Below, in pieces: positions 1 to 9,119 of a DNA stretch of 64,000 bases. A model generated the notes under the pieces. That model saw only the letters and a program-made list of their open reading frames with translations, was not told the origin of the DNA and ran no database searches. How positions within the stretch are numbered: the stretch's first letter is position 1; each line of letters opens with the position of its first letter. Position numbers and translations under genes: made by a program. Source of the DNA: JBGPHT01 sp041484525 (lineage in GTDB: Bacteria > Acidobacteriota > Terriglobia > Bryobacterales > Bryobacteraceae); assembly GCA_041484525.1 (NCBI GenBank), contig JBGPHT010000019.1, positions 1-64,000 of the forward strand, given 5' to 3'.

Positions 1-307
1 CTGGTCGCGTTGAGCGAGCAGAGCGTTCCGGTCAGGAGAAGTGGGCATAGATCGCCTGACCGCATTATATACTGTCGGAAGTTGAGCCGAACCTACGTCC
101 CAATGCTCGTTAACGGGTTTCCATCATTCTGCGGTCGTGCAGCCGTAAGCGGTCTTACGCTTGCACAGGCAGGCCATCTCGTGTCATTATAGAGATGTAG
201 TTTGCCAGTCCCGCTAATTCAGGCATCACTTGTATAGTCCGGTCTAACCGCTTCTGTCTGGCCTGCCCGCGATTCGGTGCTCTGCAAATTTCAAAAAGAG
301 AATCAAA
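1..307. other. Leader/intergenic region upstream of the RRM gene
   Basis: I see no convincing gene here; the only open frame (10-192) has no recognisable motif. A possible promoter is TTGCAC at 161-166 with CATTAT at 185-190 (spacer 18). It would give the RRM transcript a 5' leader of about 110 nt, a layout often seen for cold-inducible RNA-binding proteins. The promoter reading is inference from spacing only. Confidence 0.3.
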
Positions 308-628
308 ATGAAAAATATATTTGTAGGAAATCTCAGCTTCGGAGCTACCGAGGATGCGGTTCGTTCCCTGTTCGAAGAATACGGGACGGTAGATCGTGTC
401 AGCGTCGTAACCGACCGGGAAACCGGACGCGCCCGCGGATTTGGATTCGTGGAAATGAGTGTGAATGCCGAGGCGGAACGCGCCATTGCCTCACTGAATG
501 GCCGGGAGCTCGACGGCCGGGCCCTCAACATCAACGAGGCCCGTCCGAAAGAAGAGCGCGGCGGCGGTGGTGGCGGATTCCGCAGCAAGAGCGGCGGCGG
601 TCAACGGCGCGACAGCAATCGCTGGTAA
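308..628 (+). CDS. RRM-domain RNA-binding protein
   Basis: A 106-residue protein with one RNA recognition motif. RNP2 is IFVGNL at residues 4-9 and RNP1 is RGFGFVEM at 43-50, both with the aromatic residues that stack on RNA bases. The RRM fills residues 1-80 and is followed by a basic, glycine-rich tail (about 82-106). This is the layout of the small bacterial Rbp proteins, which act in the cytoplasm as RNA chaperones and are often cold-responsive. The start is preceded by a purine-rich AAAGAGA. It probably has its own transcript, 72 nt ahead of the desaturase gene; pairing of a cold-type RNA chaperone with a desaturase fits a membrane/cold-adaptation theme, but that is inference. Confidence 0.9.
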   Translation: MKNIFVGNLSFGATEDAVRSLFEEYGTVDRVSVVTDRETGRARGFGFVEMSVNAEAERAIASLNGRELDGRALNINEARPKEERGGGGGGFRSKSGGGQRRDSNRW

Positions 629-700
629 GCGGCCCAAATTCCGGGGCGGCGCCGCATCGCCGCCCCTCTACCCTTCAGTCAAGCGCACCTCGAACAGAAC

Positions 701-1528
701 ATGATGAATACTACCGATACGCCGCTGGTGAAACGCGATGGCATTAATTGGGTTTCGACGATCACTTTCAGCGTATTTCATGTTGGGGCTGTCACCGCCC
801 TTTGGTTTTTCAACTGGCCGGCGTTCTTTACCGCCCTGGTTCTCTATTGGATTTCGTTGAGCCTGGGCATTGGAATGGGCTACCACCGTCTGCTGACTCA
901 TCGTTCCTACCAATCGCCGAAATGGATCGAACGCTTTCTGGCGATTTGCGGGACACTGGCGCTGCAGGGCGGCCCCATCTCGTGGGTCGCAACGCACCGC
1001 ATTCATCACCAGTTTTCCGACAAAGAGGGCGATCCGCACACGCCGCGCGATGGCAAATGGTGGTCGCACATCATCTGGGCGATGGTCGGCGACGTCACGC
1101 ACAGCGACACGGTGGAGTGCGCCCGCTACGCTCCGGACCTCTGCCAGGACCGGTTTCTGGTGTGGCTCTCGAAGTACAATTACGTGCCGCTGGTGATTCT
1201 GGGCAGCCTGCTGCTGGCTTTTGGCGGCGTGCCGTGCCTCCTTTGGGGCGTCTTTTTCCGCGTAACCATGGGGCTGCATGCCACTTGGATGGTCAACTCG
1301 CTAACCCATTTCTGGGGCAGGCGCCGGTTTGCTACGCGCGACGATTCACGCAACAATTGGTTCGTGGCGCTGCTGAGCTTCGGTGAAGGATGGCACAATA
1401 ATCACCATGCGCATCCGACTTCGGCCCGTCATGGACTCGCCTGGTACGAGATCGATATGAGCTGGATGGTGATCCGGTTCTTACAGATGATCGGCCTGGC
1501 CAAATCAGTGCGTGTCGCGGGCCGCTGA
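701..1528 (+). CDS. Acyl-lipid/acyl-CoA fatty acid desaturase
   Basis: A 275-residue integral membrane di-iron desaturase. All three histidine boxes of the delta-9 desaturase family are visible: HRLLTH at residues 62-67, HRIHH at 99-103 and HNNHH at 232-236. Hydrophobic stretches before box 1 (about 20-58) and between boxes 2 and 3 (about 160-200) fit the usual four-helix topology with the metal site facing the cytoplasm. It introduces a cis double bond into long-chain acyl groups and so raises membrane fluidity. Length is typical of bacterial forms, which lack the fused cytochrome b5 domain of fungal enzymes. The start ATGATG at 701 is the first in frame. Confidence 0.93.
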   Translation: MMNTTDTPLVKRDGINWVSTITFSVFHVGAVTALWFFNWPAFFTALVLYWISLSLGIGMGYHRLLTHRSYQSPKWIERFLAICGTLALQGGPISWVATHRIHHQFSDKEGDPHTPRDGKWWSHIIWAMVGDVTHSDTVECARYAPDLCQDRFLVWLSKYNYVPLVILGSLLLAFGGVPCLLWGVFFRVTMGLHATWMVNSLTHFWGRRRFATRDDSRNNWFVALLSFGEGWHNNHHAHPTSARHGLAWYEIDMSWMVIRFLQMIGLAKSVRVAGR

Positions 1529-1572
1529 TTTGAGCGAAAATAGGAAAGAGTAAAGAGAAGGAGTGAAACTCT

Positions 1573-1737
1573 ATGGCGGCAAGATCGCGTGCAACATTCC
1601 AGAAGCGACAGAAAGAAATGGCCCGCGCTGACAAACAGCGCGATAAGGCCGCGAAGCGGATGCAACGCAAGGAAGGGGATCGTCCCCCGGAGCCTGCCGA
1701 GCTGACGCTGGAAGAAGCAGACCTCCTTCGTTCGTAA
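1573..1737 (+). CDS. Small conserved basic protein (54 aa)
   Basis: A short gene with ATG at 1573 behind GAAGGAG and TAA at 1735-1737. The product is strongly charged: the first two thirds are Lys/Arg/Gln-rich with a FQKRQKEMAR core, and the tail is acidic with ELTLEEADLLRS. I recall similar small 'FQKRQKE' proteins as hypothetical genes in Acidobacteriota and some Proteobacteria, with no known function. The helical, nucleic-acid-binding look of the basic half is inference. It lies 44 nt after the desaturase stop in the same direction and may share its transcript. Confidence 0.7.
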   Translation: MAARSRATFQKRQKEMARADKQRDKAAKRMQRKEGDRPPEPAELTLEEADLLRS

Positions 1738-1767
1738 CGCACCACCGGGTTCCGCACGGAGGAAACC

Positions 1768-2125
1768 GTGAAGACGTTCATTACCCTTGCTATTCTCTCA
1801 GGCATGGCAGCGTTACGCGCCCAGCCGCCGGAGGGCTTCTGGCAAGGCTATGACGGAGAGTGGGGCCACGTTTCCCGACAACTGATCGCACTGGCCGAGG
1901 CCACGCCGCCCGAGAAATTCGAATGGCGGCCGGCCCTGGGAGTGCGCTCGATGAGCGAGGTCTACATGCACCTCGCGCCGCATGTACTTGCGGATCATCG
2001 TTCACGCCAACGAGCACATGGGGCAGTCGATCGCATACGCCCGCATGAACGGCATCGCGTCTGCCCCACTATTCCAGCTTGATCCTCAAAGCCATCGATC
2101 GCCGCCGGGTTCTCCGGGCTTCTGA
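1768..2125 (+). pseudogene. DinB-like (DUF664/YfiT) protein remnant with internal deletion
   Basis: The N-terminal frame encodes a signal-like leader and a DinB-superfamily opening in which FWQGYDGEWGHVSRQLIALA is followed by WRPALGVRSMSEVYMHLA. Immediately afterwards the reading frame is wrong. A second frame from 1988 (LRIIVHANEHMGQSIAYARM, ending GF at TGA 2123-2125) gives the C-terminal metal-site helix typical of DinB proteins. About 80-100 residues of the middle are missing at the junction near 1980-1988. The gene is therefore internally deleted and frameshifted. Members of this family are putative metal-dependent hydrolases or thiol transferases, often with a signal peptide in Acidobacteriota. 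Confidence 0.72.
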
Positions 2126-2184
2126 TAGACTGCGAGAATCATTCTAGAAAAACGAGACCATCCGCGGCTACATCGGGTTGGAAA

Positions 2185-5115
2185 ATGAACGCCGATCCTC
2201 GATTCATGTTGATTCGAGAACTGCACCTGGGCGCGATGCCGCTTGCCGCCGACGCACGCCAGCAATATCTCGACGAAAATTGCTCCGATCCATCCGTCCG
2301 GGAAGAGGTCGAGCGGTTGCTCGCGGGCGACCAGACTATGACCTTCGCCGGTCTCCTCACGAAAGACAGTCTGGCTGGAGCCCTGGTGCCCGGCACCATG
2401 CTGGGTCACTACCGGATCCAGCAGCGGCTGGGCGCGGGGGGCATGGGCCTCGTCTACGCGGCTACCGACGAAATGCTGCGCCGGACAGTGGCAATCAAAG
2501 TTCTACCGCCGGGAAATGTGGATCAGAACACCCGGCTGCGCTTTATCCGCGAGGCGCAGGCGGCTTCCGCGCTGAACCATCCCAACATCATCACGGTTTT
2601 CGAAGTCGGGCGCATAGGTGAGACCGATTTCATCGTCATGGAGCGCGTCGACGGCCAGACGTTGTACCAGGCGATCGGCGCCAAAGGCCTGGACCCGCGC
2701 GACGCCATCCAGTATGCGACGCAGATCGCCGGCGCCCTGGCGGCAGCTCACGAGGCCAACATCGTGCATCGCGACCTCAAACCCAGCAACGTGATGGTCA
2801 CAGAGCGCGGCTTGGTCAAGGTCCTCGATTTCGGACTCGCCAAGCAGAGCGCGAAGCTGCCGGAGGAGGTCACGGCCGAAACGTCGCTGACCAAGATCGG
2901 CCGCGTGGTGGGCACGGCATCCTACATGTCACCCGAGCAGGCGCAGGGGAAACCGGTCGACTCGCGCTCGGATATCTTCTCGTTCGGGGCGGTCCTCTAT
3001 GAGATGCTCACCGGCGTCAAGGCCTTCTCGGGAGACTCCGGCATCGCGACCATGGCGGCGGTTCTCAACAAGGAACCGGCGCCTCTGCTGGAAGCGGTCC
3101 CAGCGGCTTCGGGCGGGCTCCACCGCCTGATCTCGAAGTGCCTCCAGAAGAAGCCTCACGACCGGTGGCAGAGTATCGCGGACGTGAAGCTGGTTCTGGA
3201 GGATCTGCTGAAGGATCTGGAATCGCCGCCTTCCACCCCCGCCGGGGCTGTCGTCGAGCGAAGGCGGGCCGGCTGGATCGTGGCCGCGGCCGCGGGAATC
3301 GCCGGAGTCCTCGGGACGGCCGGAGTCCTTCGCCTCACACGCGCCCCCGCAGCCGTGCCCGGGTCCGAGCCGGTCTATCGAATGTTGACGGCCGAGAAAG
3401 CGCTGAACGACTATCCCGCCATCTCGAAGGACGGGAAGTTCATCGCGTTCGCATCCGACCGGGGTGGAGAAGAGAACCTGGATATCTGGCTGCAGCAGAT
3501 CGGCGGGCGCGAACCCATTCGGCTCACGCGGGATGCCGCCGACGATACCGATCCGGCGTTTTCTCCGGACGGCGCGAAAATCGCGTTCCGCTCCGAAAAG
3601 GATGGCGGTGGAGTCTACGTCGTTCCGGCCCTCGGCGGAGAACCTGTCCTGCTTGCCCAGGGCGGCCGGAACCCCAGATTCTCGCCGGACGGGCGCTGGA
3701 TCGCGTACTGGACCGGGCGCGGGGAAGGCTCGTTCACCGCCGGTTCGCGCGTATTTGTCATCGAAGCCGGGGGAGGGCAACCCCGATTGGTTCATCCCGA
3801 AATGGGGACCGCCCTGTTTCCGATCTGGTCGCCGGGCGGCGACAAGTTGCTCGTCTTCGGGTGGAAGAAGCCCGGCGCCGCGCCTGACTGGTGGATCCTG
3901 CCGGTGGAAAACGGCGACCCTAAAGAGACCGGCGTCATTGCGCTGCTGAAGGCGCAGAAGCTGGCTTCGGTGCAACCGGGACTGCGCGTGGAGCGCGCGG
4001 CGCTCGACTGGTTCGACTCGGGCGGCGGCCGTGCGCTGTTCGCTGCGCCGCTCGGCGATTCGGCGAATCTATGGGAAATCGGACTCTCCGAGAGTGGGAC
4101 GGTGAGCGGCCCGGCGCGCAGGGTGACCCGCGGCACCGGGCGTCAGGCGCGTGCGGCTCGAGCCCTGACGAGCGACGCGGAGCGCACCGTCTTCTCGGAA
4201 GAGATTGTGAACTACGATGTCTGGACCATGCCCGTCGATCCCGAGCGCGGCGGAGCCAAGGGCGAGATGACGCGCTTAACGGATGCGATCTCTACCGAAT
4301 GGGCGCCCTCGATCACCGAAGATGGCCGCGAGATCCTGTATCTGGCGCACCGCTCGCCAACCTGGGCGCTGGTATCGAGGAACATGGAGACGCGCCGTGA
4401 GAAGGTCCTGGTGTCGAGCCCAGCCCTGCTGTTGAACGCTCAGATCACCGGCGACGGGCGGCGCGTCGTGTATTCGAACGGCGACTATCACATATTCTCG
4501 GGAAGCGCCTCTGGCGGCGCCGTCGAGAACCTCTGCGAACGCTGCGGGACCGTGCTGCGCGTTTCCCATGACGGCCGGTACGTCATGTACGAACCAATGG
4601 CGAACGAAGATCTGCTGATGTTCGACGCGAAGGAGCGAACCACCATCAAGCTGGCGCCGCGTCCTGAGCCGGACACCACGCTCTCGGGAGGCGACCTCTC
4701 GCCGGATGGAAAATGGGTCGCGTTCCATTCGGTCAGCCATCCGGCGCGAGCCACGCAGGTGTGGATCGCGCCCGTCGACCGCACCCGTCCCGTGCCTCCC
4801 GCCGAGTGGATCCCCGTCACCGACGGCAAGACGTTTGCGCAGGACCCCTGTTGGTCGGCCAACGGCAATATTCTGTACTTTGTCTCCGAACAGGACGGCT
4901 TCCGCTGCTTCTGGGGCCAGCGGCTCGACGCTGCCAGGAAGCCATCGGGCGAGGTATTTCCGCTGCGGCATTTCCACTCGGCGCGCATGTCCTTGCGGGG
5001 CGCCAGTTCCACCGGTTTCCTGACGGGACTGTCGATCGGCGGCAATCGGGCCGTCTTCGCTGTGCCCGAACTGACGGGCACCATCTGGTTGGAGGAGAAG
5101 GCTCGTGAAAAGTAG
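2185..5115 (+). CDS. Membrane Ser/Thr protein kinase with C-terminal TolB/WD40-like propeller
   Basis: A 976-residue one-pass membrane kinase. The kinase domain spans about residues 76-345: Gly loop GAGGMGLV (83-90), ATP lysine K105 in AIKVL, catalytic loop HRDLKPSN (195-202, D197), DFG at 215-217 and YMSPEQ in the activation segment. All catalytic residues are present. A hydrophobic segment at about 363-383 crosses the membrane. The rest (about 395-970) is a beta-propeller with repeated 'SPDG' blades as in TolB/PD40, placing a putative ligand sensor in the periplasm. This architecture is greatly expanded in Acidobacteriota; substrates are unknown. Its end overlaps the next gene by 11 nt, suggesting translational coupling. 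A degraded relative lies at 34867-37042. Confidence 0.92.
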   Translation: MNADPRFMLIRELHLGAMPLAADARQQYLDENCSDPSVREEVERLLAGDQTMTFAGLLTKDSLAGALVPGTMLGHYRIQQRLGAGGMGLVYAATDEMLRRTVAIKVLPPGNVDQNTRLRFIREAQAASALNHPNIITVFEVGRIGETDFIVMERVDGQTLYQAIGAKGLDPRDAIQYATQIAGALAAAHEANIVHRDLKPSNVMVTERGLVKVLDFGLAKQSAKLPEEVTAETSLTKIGRVVGTASYMSPEQAQGKPVDSRSDIFSFGAVLYEMLTGVKAFSGDSGIATMAAVLNKEPAPLLEAVPAASGGLHRLISKCLQKKPHDRWQSIADVKLVLEDLLKDLESPPSTPAGAVVERRRAGWIVAAAAGIAGVLGTAGVLRLTRAPAAVPGSEPVYRMLTAEKALNDYPAISKDGKFIAFASDRGGEENLDIWLQQIGGREPIRLTRDAADDTDPAFSPDGAKIAFRSEKDGGGVYVVPALGGEPVLLAQGGRNPRFSPDGRWIAYWTGRGEGSFTAGSRVFVIEAGGGQPRLVHPEMGTALFPIWSPGGDKLLVFGWKKPGAAPDWWILPVENGDPKETGVIALLKAQKLASVQPGLRVERAALDWFDSGGGRALFAAPLGDSANLWEIGLSESGTVSGPARRVTRGTGRQARAARALTSDAERTVFSEEIVNYDVWTMPVDPERGGAKGEMTRLTDAISTEWAPSITEDGREILYLAHRSPTWALVSRNMETRREKVLVSSPALLLNAQITGDGRRVVYSNGDYHIFSGSASGGAVENLCERCGTVLRVSHDGRYVMYEPMANEDLLMFDAKERTTIKLAPRPEPDTTLSGGDLSPDGKWVAFHSVSHPARATQVWIAPVDRTRPVPPAEWIPVTDGKTFAQDPCWSANGNILYFVSEQDGFRCFWGQRLDAARKPSGEVFPLRHFHSARMSLRGASSTGFLTGLSIGGNRAVFAVPELTGTIWLEEKAREK

Positions 5116-6013
5116 CCGCCCCACGGTCCGAGTGAAGCGTCCCCGGCGAATCAGCGTGGTCGTGATCAGCCGCAACGAGGGAGGTTTCCTGCGTCGAACG
5201 GTGGAGAATCTGGAAGACACGCTGCCCGGCGATTCCGAGATCCTGGTGGTCGACGACGGCTCGATCGACGGGTCCGCCGACCGCCTGACGCGGCGAAGGG
5301 GGCGGGTCCGGCTGGTTCGGTCGCACGGGTTGGGAGTTGCCAAGGCGCGGAATTTCGGGGGACGGCAAACCACCGGGGACGCTCTCATCTTTGCCGACGC
5401 GCATCTGGGACTCGATCCGTTTTGGTGGCAGCCTATGCTCGAACAGTTGGAGAACCCGCGCGTGGGGGCGGTGGCCCCCGCTATCGCCAATCTGCCGGCG
5501 ACCTCGATTCAGGGCTACGGAATCACTTTCAAGGGTCCGGAGATGGAGGTCAAGTGGATCCGCACCCGGCCCAAGGGTCCAGCGCCGGCGCCCATTCTAC
5601 CGGGTTGCTGCCTGGCCATGCGGCGCGACGTTTTCGAGGCTGCCGGCGGCGGTTGGGACGATGGGCTGCTGCAGCGGGGAAACGTCGACAACGAGGTTTC
5701 GGTGCGGCTGTGGCTGCTCGGTTACAAGCTGATGGTGACGCCCGATGTCGTGATCCGGCACCGGTTTCGCAAGCGCTCCCCCTACCCGGTCAGGTGGCCG
5801 CAATACCTTCACAACCGGCTGCGACTGGCATTCGTCCATTTCAACCCGGCGCGTCTGGGCAAGGTTATGGCGAGTTTGCGGGACTATCCGGGGTTCGGAG
5901 AAGCGCTCACGCTTTTGGTCGACGGCGACATCACCGCGCGCCGGCGCCAGATAATTGCGAGCCGGAAGCGAAATGATGATTGGTACTTCGAGCGGTTTCG
6001 GTTACACTGGTGA
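5105..6013 (+). CDS. Family 2 glycosyltransferase
   Basis: A 302-residue GT-A fold glycosyltransferase starting at GTG 5105, inside the end of the kinase gene. The opening SVVVISRNEG strand, the nucleotide/metal motif VDDGS (about residues 50-54) and the later acceptor/catalytic region (GCCLAMRRDVF, then NVDNEVSVRLWLLGY) mark GT2, with the closest resemblance to the polypeptide GalNAc-transferase-like branch. No membrane segment or signal peptide is visible, so it should be cytosolic and use a nucleotide-sugar donor. Donor and acceptor cannot be told from the sequence. Coupling to the kinase suggests that glycosylation may be part of the same response, which is inference. Confidence 0.85.
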   Translation: MKSSRPTVRVKRPRRISVVVISRNEGGFLRRTVENLEDTLPGDSEILVVDDGSIDGSADRLTRRRGRVRLVRSHGLGVAKARNFGGRQTTGDALIFADAHLGLDPFWWQPMLEQLENPRVGAVAPAIANLPATSIQGYGITFKGPEMEVKWIRTRPKGPAPAPILPGCCLAMRRDVFEAAGGGWDDGLLQRGNVDNEVSVRLWLLGYKLMVTPDVVIRHRFRKRSPYPVRWPQYLHNRLRLAFVHFNPARLGKVMASLRDYPGFGEALTLLVDGDITARRRQIIASRKRNDDWYFERFRLHW

Positions 6014-6070
6014 AAATTTGAATTCCGGAGAACGAAGCGTTTCAATCTAGCAGAGGAGGCATTTAGTAGC

Positions 6071-6265
6071 ATGGCAACCAAGAAGAAGGCAGCGAAGAAG
6101 GCAGCACCCAAGAAGAATGCGGCCAAAAAGGCAGCTCCGAAGAAGGCCGTCAAGAAGGCTCCCCCCAAGAAGGCGGTAAAGAAGGTAGCAAAGAAGGTGG
6201 CAAAGAAGAAACGGCCGCATCCCAGGCCGACCCCTCCGCCCACAACCGTCAATCCTTCGACCTAA
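6071..6265 (+). CDS. Histone H1-like Lys/Ala/Pro-rich DNA-binding protein
   Basis: A 64-residue protein made almost wholly of KKAA/KKAP repeats (residues 3-47) with a proline/threonine tail (RPTPPPTT). This low-complexity composition matches the C-terminal tail of histone H1 and the bacterial H1-like Hc/AlgP proteins. It probably binds nucleic acid by charge and helps compact the nucleoid. The gene has its own spacing, 57 nt after the glycosyltransferase. The GGAGG-type Shine-Dalgarno is about 11 nt from the ATG, longer than usual. Because of the simple sequence the family assignment rests on composition only. Confidence 0.75.
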   Translation: MATKKKAAKKAAPKKNAAKKAAPKKAVKKAPPKKAVKKVAKKVAKKKRPHPRPTPPPTTVNPST

Positions 6266-6280
6266 GCGGGATTGTCTACC

Positions 6281-6325
6281 GTCCAGGGCGAGTCTCAGGC
6301 TACCGTGCACTGAGCCGCTCTGGAC
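6281..6325 (+). terminator. Nested stem-loop after the H1-like gene
   Basis: GTCCAG (6281-6286) pairs with CTGGAC (6320-6325), and inside it CTCAG (6294-6298) pairs with CTGAG (6310-6314). No U-run follows, so it is not a standard intrinsic terminator. It may protect the 3' end of the upstream mRNA or act as a leader structure for the BNR gene. Confidence 0.35.
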
Positions 6326-6372
6326 GCCCGCTGCAGGTTGATTACCTACCAAAGGAGGCGTAGCGCAGTCGG

Positions 6373-9108
6373 ATGGCGGCAAAAAAGACTCCTGCCAAAC
6401 ACGTAGTGAAGCTACTGTCCACGCGACACTACCGGCACGGCCACGGCGGCGCGTACGACACCAACAAGGACCGGACGCAGTGGTTCTTTCAGCGGTCCGC
6501 CTTTCCCTTGCGCGATGCCCCGCCGCTGGCGCTCGAACGATTCTGGCGGAACCAGGAAAACTTCCCGCATGTCCATGACGTGACTTGGGAGGAAGCCGGT
6601 CCCACCAACTTTGCGGGCCGCGTAACGTGCCTGGCGATCGATCCAAAGAATCCCCAAACCCTGTTCGCCGGCGCGGCGGCAGGCGGGGTCTGGAAGAGCA
6701 CGGATGGCGGCGCAACCTGGAAAACCTGCTGGCCGACGCTGTTGAATCAGAATATCGGCGCGTTGGCGATTCATCCGCGTGATGGCAACCAGTTGTACTG
6801 CGCCACGGGAGAGGGGAATCTCTCCGCCGACAGCTATCCCGGCAGCGGTATCTACCAGACCGCCGATGGCGGCATGACATGGATTCCCGTCTTCACCGCC
6901 ACGAGCGGCGGCAGCCTCTCGGAAGAGGCCAGCTCAGAACTGCCCCGAAGAGTCGGGACTATCGCATTCGGGCGCATGAGCAAGAACGACTACCGCATCG
7001 CACTGGGCGCGGTTTCGAACGACGAATCCCTGGCCGCGGCGCTCTACATGGACGAAGGCGGCTTCGGATTGCAACCCAACACCTTTTGGGGTATTCGCAG
7101 TTACAACTGCTACGCGGTGGTGTTCCATCCCGTCAAAGAGGGCGTCGTCTACGTAAGCATTCAGCCCCGCGGCACGCTGAACGGCATCTGGCGGAGCGAC
7201 AATTTCGGAAAGTCGTGGAGGCATCTGACGCGCGGGATGCCGGCGCCCGAAACCTGCGGAAGAATCGGCCTGGCGATTTCACCCTCGCATCCCGATATCA
7301 TGTATGCCCTCGCGTCCGGCCTCACCAGCAGGGTCCGGGGGGTCTTACGCAGTTCCGACGGAGGCGAGACCTGGCACGAAATCGGCGGCAGCCATTTTGC
7401 CCACGAGAGCCAGATGTCGTACAACAACACCATTGCCGTGCATCCCGAACATCCCAACTACGTAGTCTGCGGAGGGACGAACCTGCACCAGACTACGAAT
7501 GGCGGCAAGCGGTGGAAGCAGATTACCACCGGGCAGCGGGGGGATGCCGGCGATCGATTTCCACGCAACTTCGTCCACAACGATCACCACGCGTTGGCGA
7601 TCACGCGGCACGGCGTCATCTACTCCGGCAATGACGGCGGCGTGGCGATGAGCGAAGATGGCGGCAAGACGTGGCAGCCTCGAGGCCACGGCATGGCCAC
7701 CACCATGTACTATGCGGCGGATGTGGCGCAGACGAATTCTGCGATCTTCGGCGGCGGCACGCAGGACAACGGAACGCTGCTTGCGGGCGTTCCTGACAGG
7801 CTCGGCGGCAAGGTCCCCCCGCTCACCGAGTTCACGCGCGTGCTGCCGAGCGACGGCGGGTGGATCGAGATCGACCCGGCCGACGAAGAGCACATCTTCG
7901 GCTCCACCGCGAATCTGATTATTGCGCGTCATCGCCGGGGCGAGCCATGGGCCCATGGAAGACAACTCGCGCCGTGGGCAGACATCTCGATCCCGGAAAA
8001 GGCGCTGCTCCCCGGAGAGAAGGGACAGCGGGCGTTCGCCGCTATGGCGATCGAGCCGGGAGCCCACAAGGGGAGAAAGAAGGTGTGGGCCGGAACCAGC
8101 CGGCTCTGGCAGACCGACAACAGCGGCCTGACGTGGTGGCCTGTGTCGCCATCCTTCGACGATTCGGCGATATCCGCCATCGAGTGCGCCCCCGCCGATC
8201 CGCAAGTCATGTACGTGGGGACCTCCGCCGGGGGATTCTTTCGCAGTATCGACGGCGGCGCCACATGGTCCGCCAGCCTGGCCTCGTCCGTCATACCCAG
8301 GCGCATGATTACCAGTATTGTGAGCCATCCCCTGTCGGCTACGACCGTGGTGCTTTCCGTGGCCTCATCCGGCGTGCCGGGCACCAGCCTGCGGCGCATC
8401 GAAGAGGGCGGCGAGATCCCGTCGCAATCGGCGTACTCGCATGTCTTCCAGTCCGGCAATTCGGGCAACACCTGGGGGGCCCTGGATGGCGGAGATCTCC
8501 CGGACGTGGTCTACAACGCTCTGGCGTTCGAGACCCATCCGCCTTTCCGGCTCTTCGTCGCCGGTGATGCCGGTGTGTGGATGTCGCTCAATCCGGATAC
8601 CCGAAAGATACCCGCCGCGAGTTGCTGGGCCAGTATCGCCGGCAATATGCCGAACGTCGTAGTTTCGGCTCTGATTTATCATCACAAGGACCGGATCCTT
8701 ACGGCGGCCACGTATGGCCGCGCCTTTTGGCGGCTGAAACTCGCCGGGCCCCTGGAGGTCATCGACCCGCGCTCCGAGAGGGTTCCGAAGGACGCACCGC
8801 TGGCGGTCGGATTGAGGAGGGATGCATCCGTACCGGCGCCGGTGTTGCTGGCTCCGGCAGATGGCGCTCAGTTCAGTAATACTTCCCCCACGTTGACCGT
8901 CTTGACCTGGGAGCCGGTTTCTGGGGCCATCGGCTACACGGTGGATGTCACCGAGGAAAGCGGGTTTTCGCTCTCACTCAGTTCCCGGAGACCGGCCGTG
9001 AAGTTTGTCTCCGACTCGGGAATCGCGCGCTGGCGGGTCTGGGCGCTGCTGCCGCAAAGCGCACGTTCGCCCGGTTCAGAAGTGCGCACGTTCCGCTACC
9101 TGGATTGA
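6373..9108 (+). CDS. BNR-repeat (sialidase/VPS10-like) beta-propeller protein
   Basis: A 911-residue protein built from repeated BNR/Asp-box motifs (SxDGGxTW): KSTDGGATW, QTADGGMTW, RSSDGGETW, MSEDGGKTW, QTDNSGLTW and RSIDGGATW. These mark two beta-propellers of the VPS10/photosystem-assembly-like type. A fibronectin-like segment appears at the C-terminus (about residues 820-911). The catalytic Arg triad and Tyr of true sialidases cannot be recognised, so enzymatic activity is doubtful. No signal peptide is apparent: the N-terminus is MAAKKTPAKHVV, itself lysine-rich. The strong AAAGGAGG lies about 14 nt before the ATG. The next glycosyltransferase follows at once, so the two probably form an operon. 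Confidence 0.85.
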   Translation: MAAKKTPAKHVVKLLSTRHYRHGHGGAYDTNKDRTQWFFQRSAFPLRDAPPLALERFWRNQENFPHVHDVTWEEAGPTNFAGRVTCLAIDPKNPQTLFAGAAAGGVWKSTDGGATWKTCWPTLLNQNIGALAIHPRDGNQLYCATGEGNLSADSYPGSGIYQTADGGMTWIPVFTATSGGSLSEEASSELPRRVGTIAFGRMSKNDYRIALGAVSNDESLAAALYMDEGGFGLQPNTFWGIRSYNCYAVVFHPVKEGVVYVSIQPRGTLNGIWRSDNFGKSWRHLTRGMPAPETCGRIGLAISPSHPDIMYALASGLTSRVRGVLRSSDGGETWHEIGGSHFAHESQMSYNNTIAVHPEHPNYVVCGGTNLHQTTNGGKRWKQITTGQRGDAGDRFPRNFVHNDHHALAITRHGVIYSGNDGGVAMSEDGGKTWQPRGHGMATTMYYAADVAQTNSAIFGGGTQDNGTLLAGVPDRLGGKVPPLTEFTRVLPSDGGWIEIDPADEEHIFGSTANLIIARHRRGEPWAHGRQLAPWADISIPEKALLPGEKGQRAFAAMAIEPGAHKGRKKVWAGTSRLWQTDNSGLTWWPVSPSFDDSAISAIECAPADPQVMYVGTSAGGFFRSIDGGATWSASLASSVIPRRMITSIVSHPLSATTVVLSVASSGVPGTSLRRIEEGGEIPSQSAYSHVFQSGNSGNTWGALDGGDLPDVVYNALAFETHPPFRLFVAGDAGVWMSLNPDTRKIPAASCWASIAGNMPNVVVSALIYHHKDRILTAATYGRAFWRLKLAGPLEVIDPRSERVPKDAPLAVGLRRDASVPAPVLLAPADGAQFSNTSPTLTVLTWEPVSGAIGYTVDVTEESGFSLSLSSRRPAVKFVSDSGIARWRVWALLPQSARSPGSEVRTFRYLD

Positions 9109-9119
9109 CGGTGCATCGC

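Noticed and set aside
668..1279. Reverse frame opposite the desaturase
   Set aside because: Shadow; the desaturase with its three His boxes explains the region.
4276..5490. Reverse frame of 404 residues opposite the kinase/glycosyltransferase junction
   Set aside because: Low-complexity Arg/Ala/Pro product, no motif, covered by two certain genes on the other strand.
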